This document shows, one piece after another, positions 47,457 through 56,067 of a stretch of 64,000 bases of DNA. The translations under genes and the position numbers were made by a program. Origin of the DNA: Porphyromonas cangingivalis. Its GTDB lineage: Bacteria > Bacteroidota > Bacteroidia > Bacteroidales > Paludibacteraceae. The notes under the pieces are model-generated. The model was not told the origin of the DNA, did no database searches, and saw nothing but the letters and a program-made list of their open reading frames with translations. The DNA lies in NCBI GenBank assembly GCA_945902955.1, contig CAMDNO010000001.1, forward strand, positions 38,724 through 102,723, in the 5' to 3' direction. The number at the start of each line of letters is the position of its first letter. Within the stretch, counting starts at the first letter, position 1.

Positions 47457-48866
47457 CTATTTTTTTGCTTCAAATTTAAAAACATCCGAAGGGGTTCTGG
47501 CACTAAGCATTAACTTTTCCATTTTACTTACAATTTCGGGATGTTGTGATGCTAAGTTTTTAGTCTCGGCCACATCGTAGGCCAGATTATACAATGCTGT
47601 AGAAGTTCTGGTTTTATCCAAAACATTATAAACCACCAGTTTCCAGTTGTCCATCCGAAGTGCCATTCTACCTCCCAGCTCGTGGAATTCCCAGTACAAA
47701 TAGTTGTGTGTTTTTTGCTTCTTGCCTGTCAGGGAAGGTAAAAACGAAATGCCATCGATTTTATGCTTCGTTTTTACACCTGCCACTTCGCAGAGGGTTG
47801 GCATTACATCCCAAAAAGCTGAAACATGGTTCGAAACCGTGTTTTTTTGAATTTTTGCCGGCCACTTTACTAGCATCGGAACACGAATCCCACCTTCGTA
47901 CAAGTCACGTTTATAACCATTTAGTGGCCCATTGCTGTCGAAAAAATCGGGATCGGCGCCACCTTCCAAATGGGGACCGTTGTCGGAGCTGAAAATTATA
48001 ATTGTATTTTCAGTAAGCCCCAGCCGATTTAATTCGGACACAATTTCGCCCACCTGATCGTCGAGCAAAGTAATCATAGCTGCAAATGCTGTATGACATT
48101 CATCCTGACTATGGTATTTTGCATAGGGATTTTCGGCTTGATTGTATTTTACTTCCGGTGTAAATTTGCCTCTGAACTTAGCCATATACTTCTCTGGTGC
48201 TGCCAATTCGGCATGTGGAATTACGTTGGCATAATACATAAAAAATGGCTTATTTTTATTTTGCCGTATAAAATCCATTGCTTTATCCTGGATTAGTGTA
48301 GGCGCATACACCACTTTATTATCTCCCTGATTTTCGGTAATAACGATTTTATTACTATTATGCCACAAATGTTGAGGATAGTAAGAGTGAGCCAGCGCCT
48401 GACAAATATAGCCATAGAATACATCAAAGCCTTGTTTATTCGGATTGCCTTCTGAATCGATAGTACCTAACCCCCATTTACCAAAAGCACCTGTCGAATA
48501 GCCTGACTGTTTCAGTAATTCAGGAATTGTAACAGTTGCATCCGTTATGGGCCATTGTCCTTCAACAGGCATTTCTTTATTCCCTCTGATAGGAGTGTTT
48601 CCGGTATGCATCCCTGTCATTAACGACGAGCGAGAAGGTGCACTCACAGTACATCCTGAATAATGTTGCGTAAACAACATACCTTCAGAAGCCAGCTTGT
48701 CAATATTCGGAGTCGAAAACTTTTTTTGACCGTAACAACTCAGGTCGCCATATCCCAAATCGTCGGCTAAAATGTAAATTATATTCGGTTTTGCTAATTT
48801 ATTGGCTGCATTTGCCACACAAAATCCGGAAAGTAAAATCCCTGTATAGATATAAGATTTGTTCAT
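47457..48866 (-). CDS. Arylsulfatase-type sulfatase, S1 family (Ser-type)
   Basis: 469 residues; signal peptide MNKSYIYTGILLSGFCVANA. NIIYILADDLGYGDLSCYGQ; signature S75-A-P-S-R followed by SSLMTGMHTGNTPIRGN; FGKWGLGTIDSEGNPNKQGF; IIFSSDNGPHLEGGADPDFF. These features match the broad arylsulfatase A-like branch common in Bacteroidota. The C-terminal sheet (MALRMDNWKLVVYN, LYNLAYDVAETKNLA) is complete. It lies 37 nt downstream of the GH30 T9SS gene and 54 nt upstream of the DoxX operon, so all may share a transcript. Confidence 0.93.
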   Translation of the reverse strand: MNKSYIYTGILLSGFCVANAANKLAKPNIIYILADDLGYGDLSCYGQKKFSTPNIDKLASEGMLFTQHYSGCTVSAPSRSSLMTGMHTGNTPIRGNKEMPVEGQWPITDATVTIPELLKQSGYSTGAFGKWGLGTIDSEGNPNKQGFDVFYGYICQALAHSYYPQHLWHNSNKIVITENQGDNKVVYAPTLIQDKAMDFIRQNKNKPFFMYYANVIPHAELAAPEKYMAKFRGKFTPEVKYNQAENPYAKYHSQDECHTAFAAMITLLDDQVGEIVSELNRLGLTENTIIIFSSDNGPHLEGGADPDFFDSNGPLNGYKRDLYEGGIRVPMLVKWPAKIQKNTVSNHVSAFWDVMPTLCEVAGVKTKHKIDGISFLPSLTGKKQKTHNYLYWEFHELGGRMALRMDNWKLVVYNVLDKTRTSTALYNLAYDVAETKNLASQHPEIVSKMEKLMLSARTPSDVFKFEAKK

Positions 48867-48903
48867 TTTATTATATTCAATTTATACGCTTAAAGATAGC
48901 TAA

Positions 48904-51900
48904 TTACTTCACAATAAATTTATTATTCAAACATGTTTTCTCATTTTTTACAATAATATAATAAATGCCGCTTTGCAATTGACTTACATTCAGCACCTCG
49001 TTCAACGAATTAATGGATGCGTGCATTACAATTTGTCCCATCGAATTTACAACTATTGCCGACCTGTATGTATTATCCGGCAAGCTCAGGGTAAGTGTGC
49101 TACGAGTAACAGAAGGATAAACAGTGAATTTGGCTTGTTCTACTCCTTCAATGGCCGTAGTAGTCAGCACTTTGATGTTTGCAAAAACACTTGTTTTGTT
49201 ATTAACACTTCCATTGTCAGCCACTTCCACTTTTATAGCTGCATTTCCCTGCTGATTACTTATGGGTGTGTAATACAATGTGGCTGTGTTGTTTGGCGAA
49301 GAATAATCTACCCGTACATTACTGATGACTGTGGCACCCGATGCAATACTTGCTGTAATCGTGAGTGGCTGAGTTCCTTCATCACCATCGGTAATTCCGG
49401 TAAGTGTAATCATTTGCTCAGCACTGTTTTTTGGTATTACCTTGTCCTCAACAACATCAATCGTGGGTGCAGCATTGGGCAATGGAGCTACAAAAGTAGT
49501 GATGCTCTGTGCAGGAAGCAGGTAAGCCATATCCTTTTGTGCCGCTGTTTCTGATTTAAAATTATTCAAATTATAAGTTTGATAAACACTGTAACTTGTT
49601 GGGATATTGGCTCCGGTCAACTTTATACTAACAGGCGTGGTTCCCTTGTTAATTACCACAGTTGCCATTTCTTTGTTGTATTTTTTTGTATTTACAAAGG
49701 TATTTACTAATAAATTGGCATTGTCGGTTATAGATGACACACGTACCGAACCCGGTCTGGCAAATTTGGCAAATTGCGATTGTGCATAAGGCAATTGATT
49801 GTTCTGTCCTTGCAATGTGAAATGTGCCACATAACCCCATTGTGTCCATAAACTTACATCGCCACAACTGAATGCTGTACTCATTGCTCCTAAATTCGAA
49901 ATCATATCCGCCCATGTGGCCGATTTCAGTTCGGTTTCTGTTACCCAGAGCTGTTTGGGATGTGGTGCTTCTTTTACACTGTTTTTCAGCGTGTTCCATT
50001 CAGCGCAGTTTGCTGTATAGGCTGTTATGCCATCGCCCGCATAGCCATGCACTGCTTTTATGTCGCAATACTGCCACGCTTCGCTGTCCGCTTTCAATGC
50101 ATCTAAATATTCGTAGGTCGAATTAGCTTGTGCCAATACCTGCTCTGCCATAAACAACTTGCATTTCACGCCTTCCTGTTTAAAACGACGCCCTACCATG
50201 TTTATTAATTTTACAAACTGTTTAGGTGGTAAAATTGCCGAAGGATAAGGTTCGTTGAACGTTGGTTCGTTTTGCAAACCGATACCATAAAGGTCTTTTC
50301 CTGTTTTTTCTTTAAATACCAAAGCCAAAGCCAGTGCATATTCTACATATTCGTCGTAGAGTAAAGTATCTACTCTGTTATCCGTGGTTGCCCAGTTTGG
50401 TACTCCGGCCATTGCAGCACTCTCCGAAGCATTGTCTTTCATCCATGCCGGAACGCTCCATATCGTTACTATAAAATGCTCTACGCCTTTGCTTTGCATT
50501 TCGGTAATCATATTCCAGTCGAACGCATTGTAGTTGAGCGCACTACGGTTGAGTACAAACGGATTATTATTATCGTTTGTTGGCTCCAACTGATTGCCAA
50601 TAACGCCAATTCGTGCTACTGTAGCGCCAAAATCGTCGGTGTAATTTTTCAGGTATGGTTTTACCGAGTTATCTACAAAAGCACCAATTCCCATCATGGT
50701 TTGGAATTTTGTATTTATATCGATGGTGATGCTCGACGAGGTAGTCGGATTCGCAGCCACAGTGCTTATAGTAAAGGTCTTTACAATATTGCCTGCACCT
50801 GTGACAACTCCGGTTACAGTAATAGTAGCAGTGCCCACTGTACCTGTCAGGTTGTAGGTCAATGTGGCTTTTCCGGCACCATTGTTCACAATTGTCGGAT
50901 TTGCCACTACACCTGTGTTACTGCTTGTAGCAGTGGCAGTTGCTTCAGCTCCGTTACCATCGGTAAGGTTACTTAATTCTACAGTTCCCTGTCCGGCAAG
51001 AGCATATTTGGTAATATTCGGAATGTCATTCAGCGTACACACGCGGGGATTATTGAACTCTCCATCGGCCTGATCACCAATGCGTATATCTTTTACCCAT
51101 ACTTTTCCCGTCCAGCTTGTTACAGGAGCCGTAAAGGCCGGATGATAATTAAACAATACCGATTCGATAATATCGGCGGCAAGAGGTACGCCAGCACCCG
51201 TCTTCATGCGTCCATAAAAATCGTAGGTTACTTTTGTCCAAGTATTTGCCGGAATAGTTTTTTCTTCGGTGGGCGACATATTATTGCGAAGTCCCTTGTA
51301 ATCCCAGAAATAGAGGTGGAATAAAATTTCCTGATCTGATTTTACCCACATCGTAATATAGGGATGCTGCAATAAATCCAATTTCCGGTTGTTGAACAAA
51401 TACCACAATCCGGTCCAAGTTCCTTTTGATTTACAGTCAATTAAAAGCACATCTTCGGCTCCTTCTTTTATATACTCAATGGTTTGTGTTACTGAGTCTG
51501 TTTCAATGCGCCACACTTTATTTTCGCGGTCGGCAGCTAAATCCACGAAAGGAATTTTTATACCCGAGAGAGGTGCCGACTGTACATCTACTGTAAAAGT
51601 TTGCGAAACAGATCCGTTGCCATTGTTATTGGTATTTCCACCATTGTCGGTAAGTGTTATGTTTAGCGTTACAGCACCTGTTTTACCGGAAATAGGCGAA
51701 AATTTCAATGTTCCATTACCTCCCGATGTGTAGGTAATAACCGGTGTAGAAATAATATCAGTTTCCGAAACTGATACATCAAAAGTCAACTGCTGATTTC
51801 CGTTATCGCCATCTGAAATTCCTGTAAGTGCAATGGTTTGTTCGCCGGCATTGTTGTACAACATTCGCGTACTTACGGCGTTGAGTTTAGGCGTTTCGTT

Positions 51901-52998
51901 CCACTCGCTATAGGCTTGTACTGTAATTTGTTTGGTGGCAGTATTATTTGTAGCCTGACCATCATTTAGCGTAATAGTAGCGGTTGCTATACCTGCTTCG
52001 GTAGGTTTGTAGCGCAGTGAAGCAATTCGGTTTTGTTGCACATAATCGAAAGCAGCATCGGCTCCAATAACATTCGGTTTGTCCGAAACAATAGAAAAAC
52101 TTAAAGGCTGAACGATAGTTCCATTGCCATCCGAAATATTGTTAATCGGAATAAGCTGATTTGTGCCTACTTTGCACTTAAAACTGCTTGCCACATCAAA
52201 AGCCGGAGCCATATTTCCTTCTACCGTAACTTGAAATGCAAACGAATTGGCCACAAATCCACTTGCGGGATTGCTTACGAGCGTAAGTGTTTCGGTTCCC
52301 GTAATGCCTTGTTTGGCATCGTATTTAATAAATACAGCTCCTGCACTGACAGGACTAATTGAAATATTTTCGATAAGCGTTGGTGAGCTTGAAAAGCTGA
52401 GCGATTGCACATTTTCGACATTGCGCACGAAAATTGAATTCTCGACAGTGCCCTGATACGCAGTTTGGTCGGCAATGCCCGAAAAGCCGGAAAGCCGCTC
52501 AGCATCAGTGCCTACTTTCAAATCGTCGAGATAGACGGTTCCTTTATAACTTAATCCGCTACCATTTACAGCAATGTACAATTTGCTAATGGTTGTAAAG
52601 TCGATACCCGTAGTGTTTGAATAGTCGAAACACACCGAAGCAAAGTTTTCGGCTTTGGATATGCGTTTCGTAATCAACTTATTTATATTTTGAGCATCTA
52701 CAATATAGATACTCAATGCAATATCGGAACTTGCCTTTACTTTAACGTTAATAAATTTCGATGTACTTATATCAATCGCATTGGGTAAGTTAATGCCAAA
52801 ACTTTTCCATGCCTGATTTTTATTAACATCCACACGCATAGTGCCAGCCGATTCGCTCAGTGCGTATTGTGCACTACCTGCCCACCAGTTAGTCGACAAG
52901 ACTCCTGTATTAAAACTATCGGTAAAACCGGTTTGTGCCTGAGCGGCAATAGTTACCAACAAAATGGTCAGTAAACTCAATAAAGTAGATTTGTTCAT
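48904..52998 (-). CDS. T9SS-secreted GH30 glycosidase with Ig-like and binding domains
   Basis: 1364 residues; signal peptide MNKSTLLSLLTILLVTIAAQA. Residues 22-165 are a carbohydrate-binding-like sandwich (FTDSFNTGVLSTNWWAGSAQ). Several Ig/cadherin-like repeats follow (LTGISDGDNGNQQLTFDV), then a second binding sandwich. Residues about 755-1170 are GH30: FQTMMGIGAFVDNSVKPYL, VPAWMKDNASES, acid/base E911 in GLQNEPTFNEPYP, nucleophile near E1021 in WVTETELKSATW, and SLWTQWGYVAHFT. A beta-sandwich, another Ig-like repeat and a sorting domain (VYPSVTRSTLTLSLPDNTYR) close the protein. GH30 members cleave beta-glucans, xylans or beta-fucosides; the subfamily is unclear. Confidence 0.88.
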   Translation of the reverse strand: MNKSTLLSLLTILLVTIAAQAQTGFTDSFNTGVLSTNWWAGSAQYALSESAGTMRVDVNKNQAWKSFGINLPNAIDISTSKFINVKVKASSDIALSIYIVDAQNINKLITKRISKAENFASVCFDYSNTTGIDFTTISKLYIAVNGSGLSYKGTVYLDDLKVGTDAERLSGFSGIADQTAYQGTVENSIFVRNVENVQSLSFSSSPTLIENISISPVSAGAVFIKYDAKQGITGTETLTLVSNPASGFVANSFAFQVTVEGNMAPAFDVASSFKCKVGTNQLIPINNISDGNGTIVQPLSFSIVSDKPNVIGADAAFDYVQQNRIASLRYKPTEAGIATATITLNDGQATNNTATKQITVQAYSEWNETPKLNAVSTRMLYNNAGEQTIALTGISDGDNGNQQLTFDVSVSETDIISTPVITYTSGGNGTLKFSPISGKTGAVTLNITLTDNGGNTNNNGNGSVSQTFTVDVQSAPLSGIKIPFVDLAADRENKVWRIETDSVTQTIEYIKEGAEDVLLIDCKSKGTWTGLWYLFNNRKLDLLQHPYITMWVKSDQEILFHLYFWDYKGLRNNMSPTEEKTIPANTWTKVTYDFYGRMKTGAGVPLAADIIESVLFNYHPAFTAPVTSWTGKVWVKDIRIGDQADGEFNNPRVCTLNDIPNITKYALAGQGTVELSNLTDGNGAEATATATSSNTGVVANPTIVNNGAGKATLTYNLTGTVGTATITVTGVVTGAGNIVKTFTISTVAANPTTSSSITIDINTKFQTMMGIGAFVDNSVKPYLKNYTDDFGATVARIGVIGNQLEPTNDNNNPFVLNRSALNYNAFDWNMITEMQSKGVEHFIVTIWSVPAWMKDNASESAAMAGVPNWATTDNRVDTLLYDEYVEYALALALVFKEKTGKDLYGIGLQNEPTFNEPYPSAILPPKQFVKLINMVGRRFKQEGVKCKLFMAEQVLAQANSTYEYLDALKADSEAWQYCDIKAVHGYAGDGITAYTANCAEWNTLKNSVKEAPHPKQLWVTETELKSATWADMISNLGAMSTAFSCGDVSLWTQWGYVAHFTLQGQNNQLPYAQSQFAKFARPGSVRVSSITDNANLLVNTFVNTKKYNKEMATVVINKGTTPVSIKLTGANIPTSYSVYQTYNLNNFKSETAAQKDMAYLLPAQSITTFVAPLPNAAPTIDVVEDKVIPKNSAEQMITLTGITDGDEGTQPLTITASIASGATVISNVRVDYSSPNNTATLYYTPISNQQGNAAIKVEVADNGSVNNKTSVFANIKVLTTTAIEGVEQAKFTVYPSVTRSTLTLSLPDNTYRSAIVVNSMGQIVMHASINSLNEVLNVSQLQSGIYYIIVKNEKTCLNNKFIVK

Positions 52999-53026
52999 AA
53001 TAGTATTGTAAATTTAATTATTCGAT

Positions 53027-53058
53027 TTTGTTGGTTTAACAAACTCCCGACAAAGTTA
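53027..53058 (-). promoter_or_regulatory. Promoter box and short leader hairpin for the GH30 gene
   Basis: The minus strand reads TAACTTTG (53058-53051), fitting TAnnTTTG. It is followed at once by the inverted repeat TTTGTT/AACAAA (53043-53027), ending 28 nt before the start codon. The rest of the divergent 52999-53270 spacer is AT-rich with no further clear signal. Confidence 0.4.
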
Positions 53059-53270
53059 TTGTGTATCCAACCCATGTAATAATACTTTACAATCAAAAAT
53101 CAATACTTTTCCATCTATTTCCCATTTTAAAATATTTTATTGATAAAAATGTATCAGTAAATGATAGATATTCATTGCTATTTAAATGAGGAATGGGCTA
53201 CTTTTACCAATCTAAAAACGTGCCTTTTAAATCAAATATCAATAATCTCTAATAAATAAATTTAATTCGT

Positions 53271-55595
53271 ATGAAAACAAAACTTACATCTTTCAAGCTG
53301 GTAGTGTTCGGTGCCGTTTTACTTTGTTTGGTATTTCCACAACAAATCTTGGCACAAAGAGCCACTCAAAATCAAAATGATTTAGTCGTAGGGCAGACTT
53401 ATGGCCCGGGTACCATTTACCAACGATTACTTAATGTAGTAGTAACCACCACTGAGGCTAATGTTGTAATTAACGAATTACAATTTACGCTTACCAACCC
53501 CGAGCAAATTGATCGAGTATCGTTGTTTAGATCTGATAACAGCATTCCTGATTTTACAAATACGACTATACTTTTTGGCACACCGATTATTGACCCCACT
53601 GGAACAATAACCTTTACAGGAACATACACACAAGTGGCTACCTCTAATAAGCTTTCGTTCTATATGTTGGTAGACATAAAACCAACTGCTACGGTCGGTA
53701 CAACTATCGATGCGACTTGTTCCTCGGTTAACACCTCTGTAGGTACTTATATTGCAGGTACTGGTAATGGTTTTTTAAATTCGGGAATTGAGATGAGCCG
53801 CAATGCTGTTATTGCAGACAATCTTACGGGGACGAAAACTGTTAAGGAAACTGGTGGAGATTTTACCAACCTGAATGCAGCCATTATTGCTTTAAACAAC
53901 TTGGGCGTAGGCGAAGGTGGTGTTACTTTCGAACTTGCAAATGGTGAACCCTTTGCGCACACTTCCATTTCATTTACCCAAAACCTTATCCGCCAGACAG
54001 GGACTGCTACTAAACCCATTGTGATTAAACGCAGTGCTACAAATACGCATTTAGCGAAACCTATTATTAATTGTCCTGCAACTGGTTCGTCATCCGATTG
54101 TATTATTGGTGCCGTAGGGGTGGATTATCTTACTATCGATGGACTTGACCTAAGAGCCACATTAACAACAAGTAGTACACGTTTCGAACGCCCGGTTTAT
54201 TTCTTAGGCAGTAACAAAAAGGGCTGCAGCTACAACGAAATAAAAAACTGTGTGATTGATGCAGGTGAGACCTTCAACAACAATCGTATCATTGCTATTG
54301 GATTTGTAAGTAAAGCTACTCAGGCAGAAGGAGCCAATAACTTCAATAAAATTCATCACAATACCATTTCGAATGTGGATGCAGCAGTCGATTTTAACTA
54401 TGGTGTTCCAACACCACTACCCTTCCACGACGATGGCAACGAAATCTACAACAACATGATTACAGGACAATTTGCAACTGAACTGGGTGGCTTACGAGTT
54501 GCCTATTGTAAAAACACTAAAATATACAATAATACATTAGACGGTGCAGGAGTTACTACCACTTATGATGGCGACCGTCATGGTATTATCACCAGCTCAA
54601 CTACAAATTTAGGATATGTACATATTTATGGCAATGTGATAAAAAACTTGGCCATAAACAAAGCCCGTAATCTCAGAGGAATCCATGCAATAGCTCCTAC
54701 TGTGCTGATATACAACAACGTGGTATCAAATCTCACCAATAGTTTTGCACTCACTGCCGCAAAAGATATAACGGGTATTAGTATGACTACCGATGGTGCA
54801 TCAACCACAATACTACCCGATTATTATCTATATCATAACTCAGTATATTTAAACCAAACAGTTACAAATAGTTTTCAAATTACTGCTGCAGTGGCAAATG
54901 CAGGTGGATTGGGACTTACAGGTATGACCCTCATAAACAATGTGTTTGTGAATGCATCGGTTACAGGTACACCAGAAAAGAATTTTGCACTTTACATACC
55001 TAACAGAACTTTATCGTATGTAAAAGCCGAAACAAATAATAACTTATACTACGGCACCGATGTATCGGCCACCTATATTAAGCTTACTTCACCAGCCACT
55101 CCTTATGCCACTCTTGCTGCATACAAAGCTGCCAGTATAGCCGTGTCGGGAATGGCTAACAGGGAGTTAAATTCCGTATCAGCCGACCCATTGTTTGTAG
55201 ATGCAGCGGGTAACGAATTACACATCACCGATGCCCTTTCGCCTACAAGCAATACAGGTACAACTGTAGCAGCGGTTACTGTCGATATAAACGGTAATCC
55301 TCGTCATGCTACAAAACCTGACTTAGGCGCTTACGAAGATGCACACGCTCCTGTCTCTACTTTGATTGCAGACTTATTGAACAAACAACACATTATTTAC
55401 AGTGTAAACGGCGCTATCGTTGCTAAAATCAGCGAAGCAGCCACTGTATCGGTAATCGATGCAAAAGGAAGTGTGTTGTATAAAAACACAGTAAATGCAC
55501 AAACACTTTCAATTCCTGTTTCGCAAAAAGGCTTGTATATTATCCGCATTCAAAATAAAAATGAAAATACAACTAATAAAGTGTTGGTGTTGTAG
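53271..55595 (+). CDS. Beta-helix surface protein paralog 1 (T9SS)
   Basis: 774 residues; signal peptide to residue 29 (VFPQQILAQ). Residues 30-165 resemble the N-terminal domain found on BNR-repeat sialidase-like proteins of Bacteroidota (LQFTLTNPEQIDRVSLFRSD, KLSFYMLVDIKPTATVG). From residue about 180 (GTKTVKETGGDFTNLNAAII) a right-handed beta-helix runs to about 640, with turns such as YLTIDGLDLRA, CSYNEIKNCVIDAGE, KIHHNTISNVDAAVDF and VLIYNNVVSNLTNS. The C-terminus (SVIDAKGSVLYKNTVNAQTL, ending NKVLVL) is a T9SS sorting domain. No catalytic residues are evident; adhesin, glycan binding or lyase are all possible. Paralogs start at 56068 and 61772. Confidence 0.82.
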   Translation: MKTKLTSFKLVVFGAVLLCLVFPQQILAQRATQNQNDLVVGQTYGPGTIYQRLLNVVVTTTEANVVINELQFTLTNPEQIDRVSLFRSDNSIPDFTNTTILFGTPIIDPTGTITFTGTYTQVATSNKLSFYMLVDIKPTATVGTTIDATCSSVNTSVGTYIAGTGNGFLNSGIEMSRNAVIADNLTGTKTVKETGGDFTNLNAAIIALNNLGVGEGGVTFELANGEPFAHTSISFTQNLIRQTGTATKPIVIKRSATNTHLAKPIINCPATGSSSDCIIGAVGVDYLTIDGLDLRATLTTSSTRFERPVYFLGSNKKGCSYNEIKNCVIDAGETFNNNRIIAIGFVSKATQAEGANNFNKIHHNTISNVDAAVDFNYGVPTPLPFHDDGNEIYNNMITGQFATELGGLRVAYCKNTKIYNNTLDGAGVTTTYDGDRHGIITSSTTNLGYVHIYGNVIKNLAINKARNLRGIHAIAPTVLIYNNVVSNLTNSFALTAAKDITGISMTTDGASTTILPDYYLYHNSVYLNQTVTNSFQITAAVANAGGLGLTGMTLINNVFVNASVTGTPEKNFALYIPNRTLSYVKAETNNNLYYGTDVSATYIKLTSPATPYATLAAYKAASIAVSGMANRELNSVSADPLFVDAAGNELHITDALSPTSNTGTTVAAVTVDINGNPRHATKPDLGAYEDAHAPVSTLIADLLNKQHIIYSVNGAIVAKISEAATVSVIDAKGSVLYKNTVNAQTLSIPVSQKGLYIIRIQNKNENTTNKVLVL

Positions 55596-55622
55596 TTAAC
55601 AAGTATGATTATTTTTTATTTG

Positions 55623-55671
55623 ACAAGTTCCGGTTTTTGTGTAAAAGCAAGAATTGGAACTTGTTTTTTTT
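55623..55671 (+). terminator. Rho-independent-type terminator of paralog 1
   Basis: ACAAGTTCC pairs with GGAACTTGT across a 24-nt loop, followed by a run of seven or more T. It lies 28 nt after the stop codon. An almost identical sequence follows paralog 2. Confidence 0.75.
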
Positions 55672-55699
55672 GAAGAAGAACTGCTGAACAGAAGCCATT

Positions 55700-56001
55700 C
55701 GCACCCGTCGCACCAAACACTTCGCATTACGACAACATTCGGCGACGGGTAATGTACTCCAACGATTGCCTTATCATTCCGAAGCGAAGCGAGGGATATA
55801 AGCAACGGTGCAAGCCGCCCCAAAACCACTCCGGTCATATTTCCCATTACATCTATCCTGTTTTTTACAATAATTTTTGTAAGAAAAGTATCAGTATTTG
55901 CATGTTTTTTATCGGTTTTGCCGGTTTTAATGCTGTATTTTTGCAAAGTTACTATTTATCCATTTTGGGATGTCGTATTTTGTACATTTACATTATATAA
56001 A
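55700..56001 (+). repeat. About 300-bp duplicated leader/promoter repeat, copy 1
   Basis: Closely matches 61397-61702 along its whole length and, like it, sits directly upstream of a beta-helix paralog. It begins with an inverted repeat ACCCGTCGC (55703-55711) / GCGACGGGT (55742-55750), then CATTCCGAAGCGAAGCGAGG, then an AT-rich part with a TATTTTTG promoter box. This accounts for most of the 55596-56067 spacer. The 116-residue minus ORF listed here is not credible. Confidence 0.9.
55936..55943 (+). promoter_or_regulatory. Conserved -7 promoter box candidate (paralog 2)
   Basis: TATTTTTG fits TAnnTTTG and is conserved at 61635-61642 in the duplicated leader. It lies 132 nt before the ATG. 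A TTTG (55917-55920) lies 15 nt upstream, closer than the usual spacing. Confidence 0.5.
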
Positions 56002-56067
56002 ATACAGTCCGGCTGACAATTTCCGTACACCTTAAATTTTAAAATAATTAATACAAATATTGATCTT

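Noticed and set aside
48973-49554. 193-residue plus-strand ORF opposite the GH30 gene
   Set aside because: Antisense shadow rich in Cys, Ser and Ile without a signal or domain; the minus-strand sorting domain and Ig repeat explain the region.
55596-55946. 116-residue minus-strand ORF between paralogs 1 and 2
   Set aside because: It lies over the terminator and the duplicated non-coding leader, has low-complexity serine/lysine runs and no family features; copy 2 of the leader does not keep the frame.
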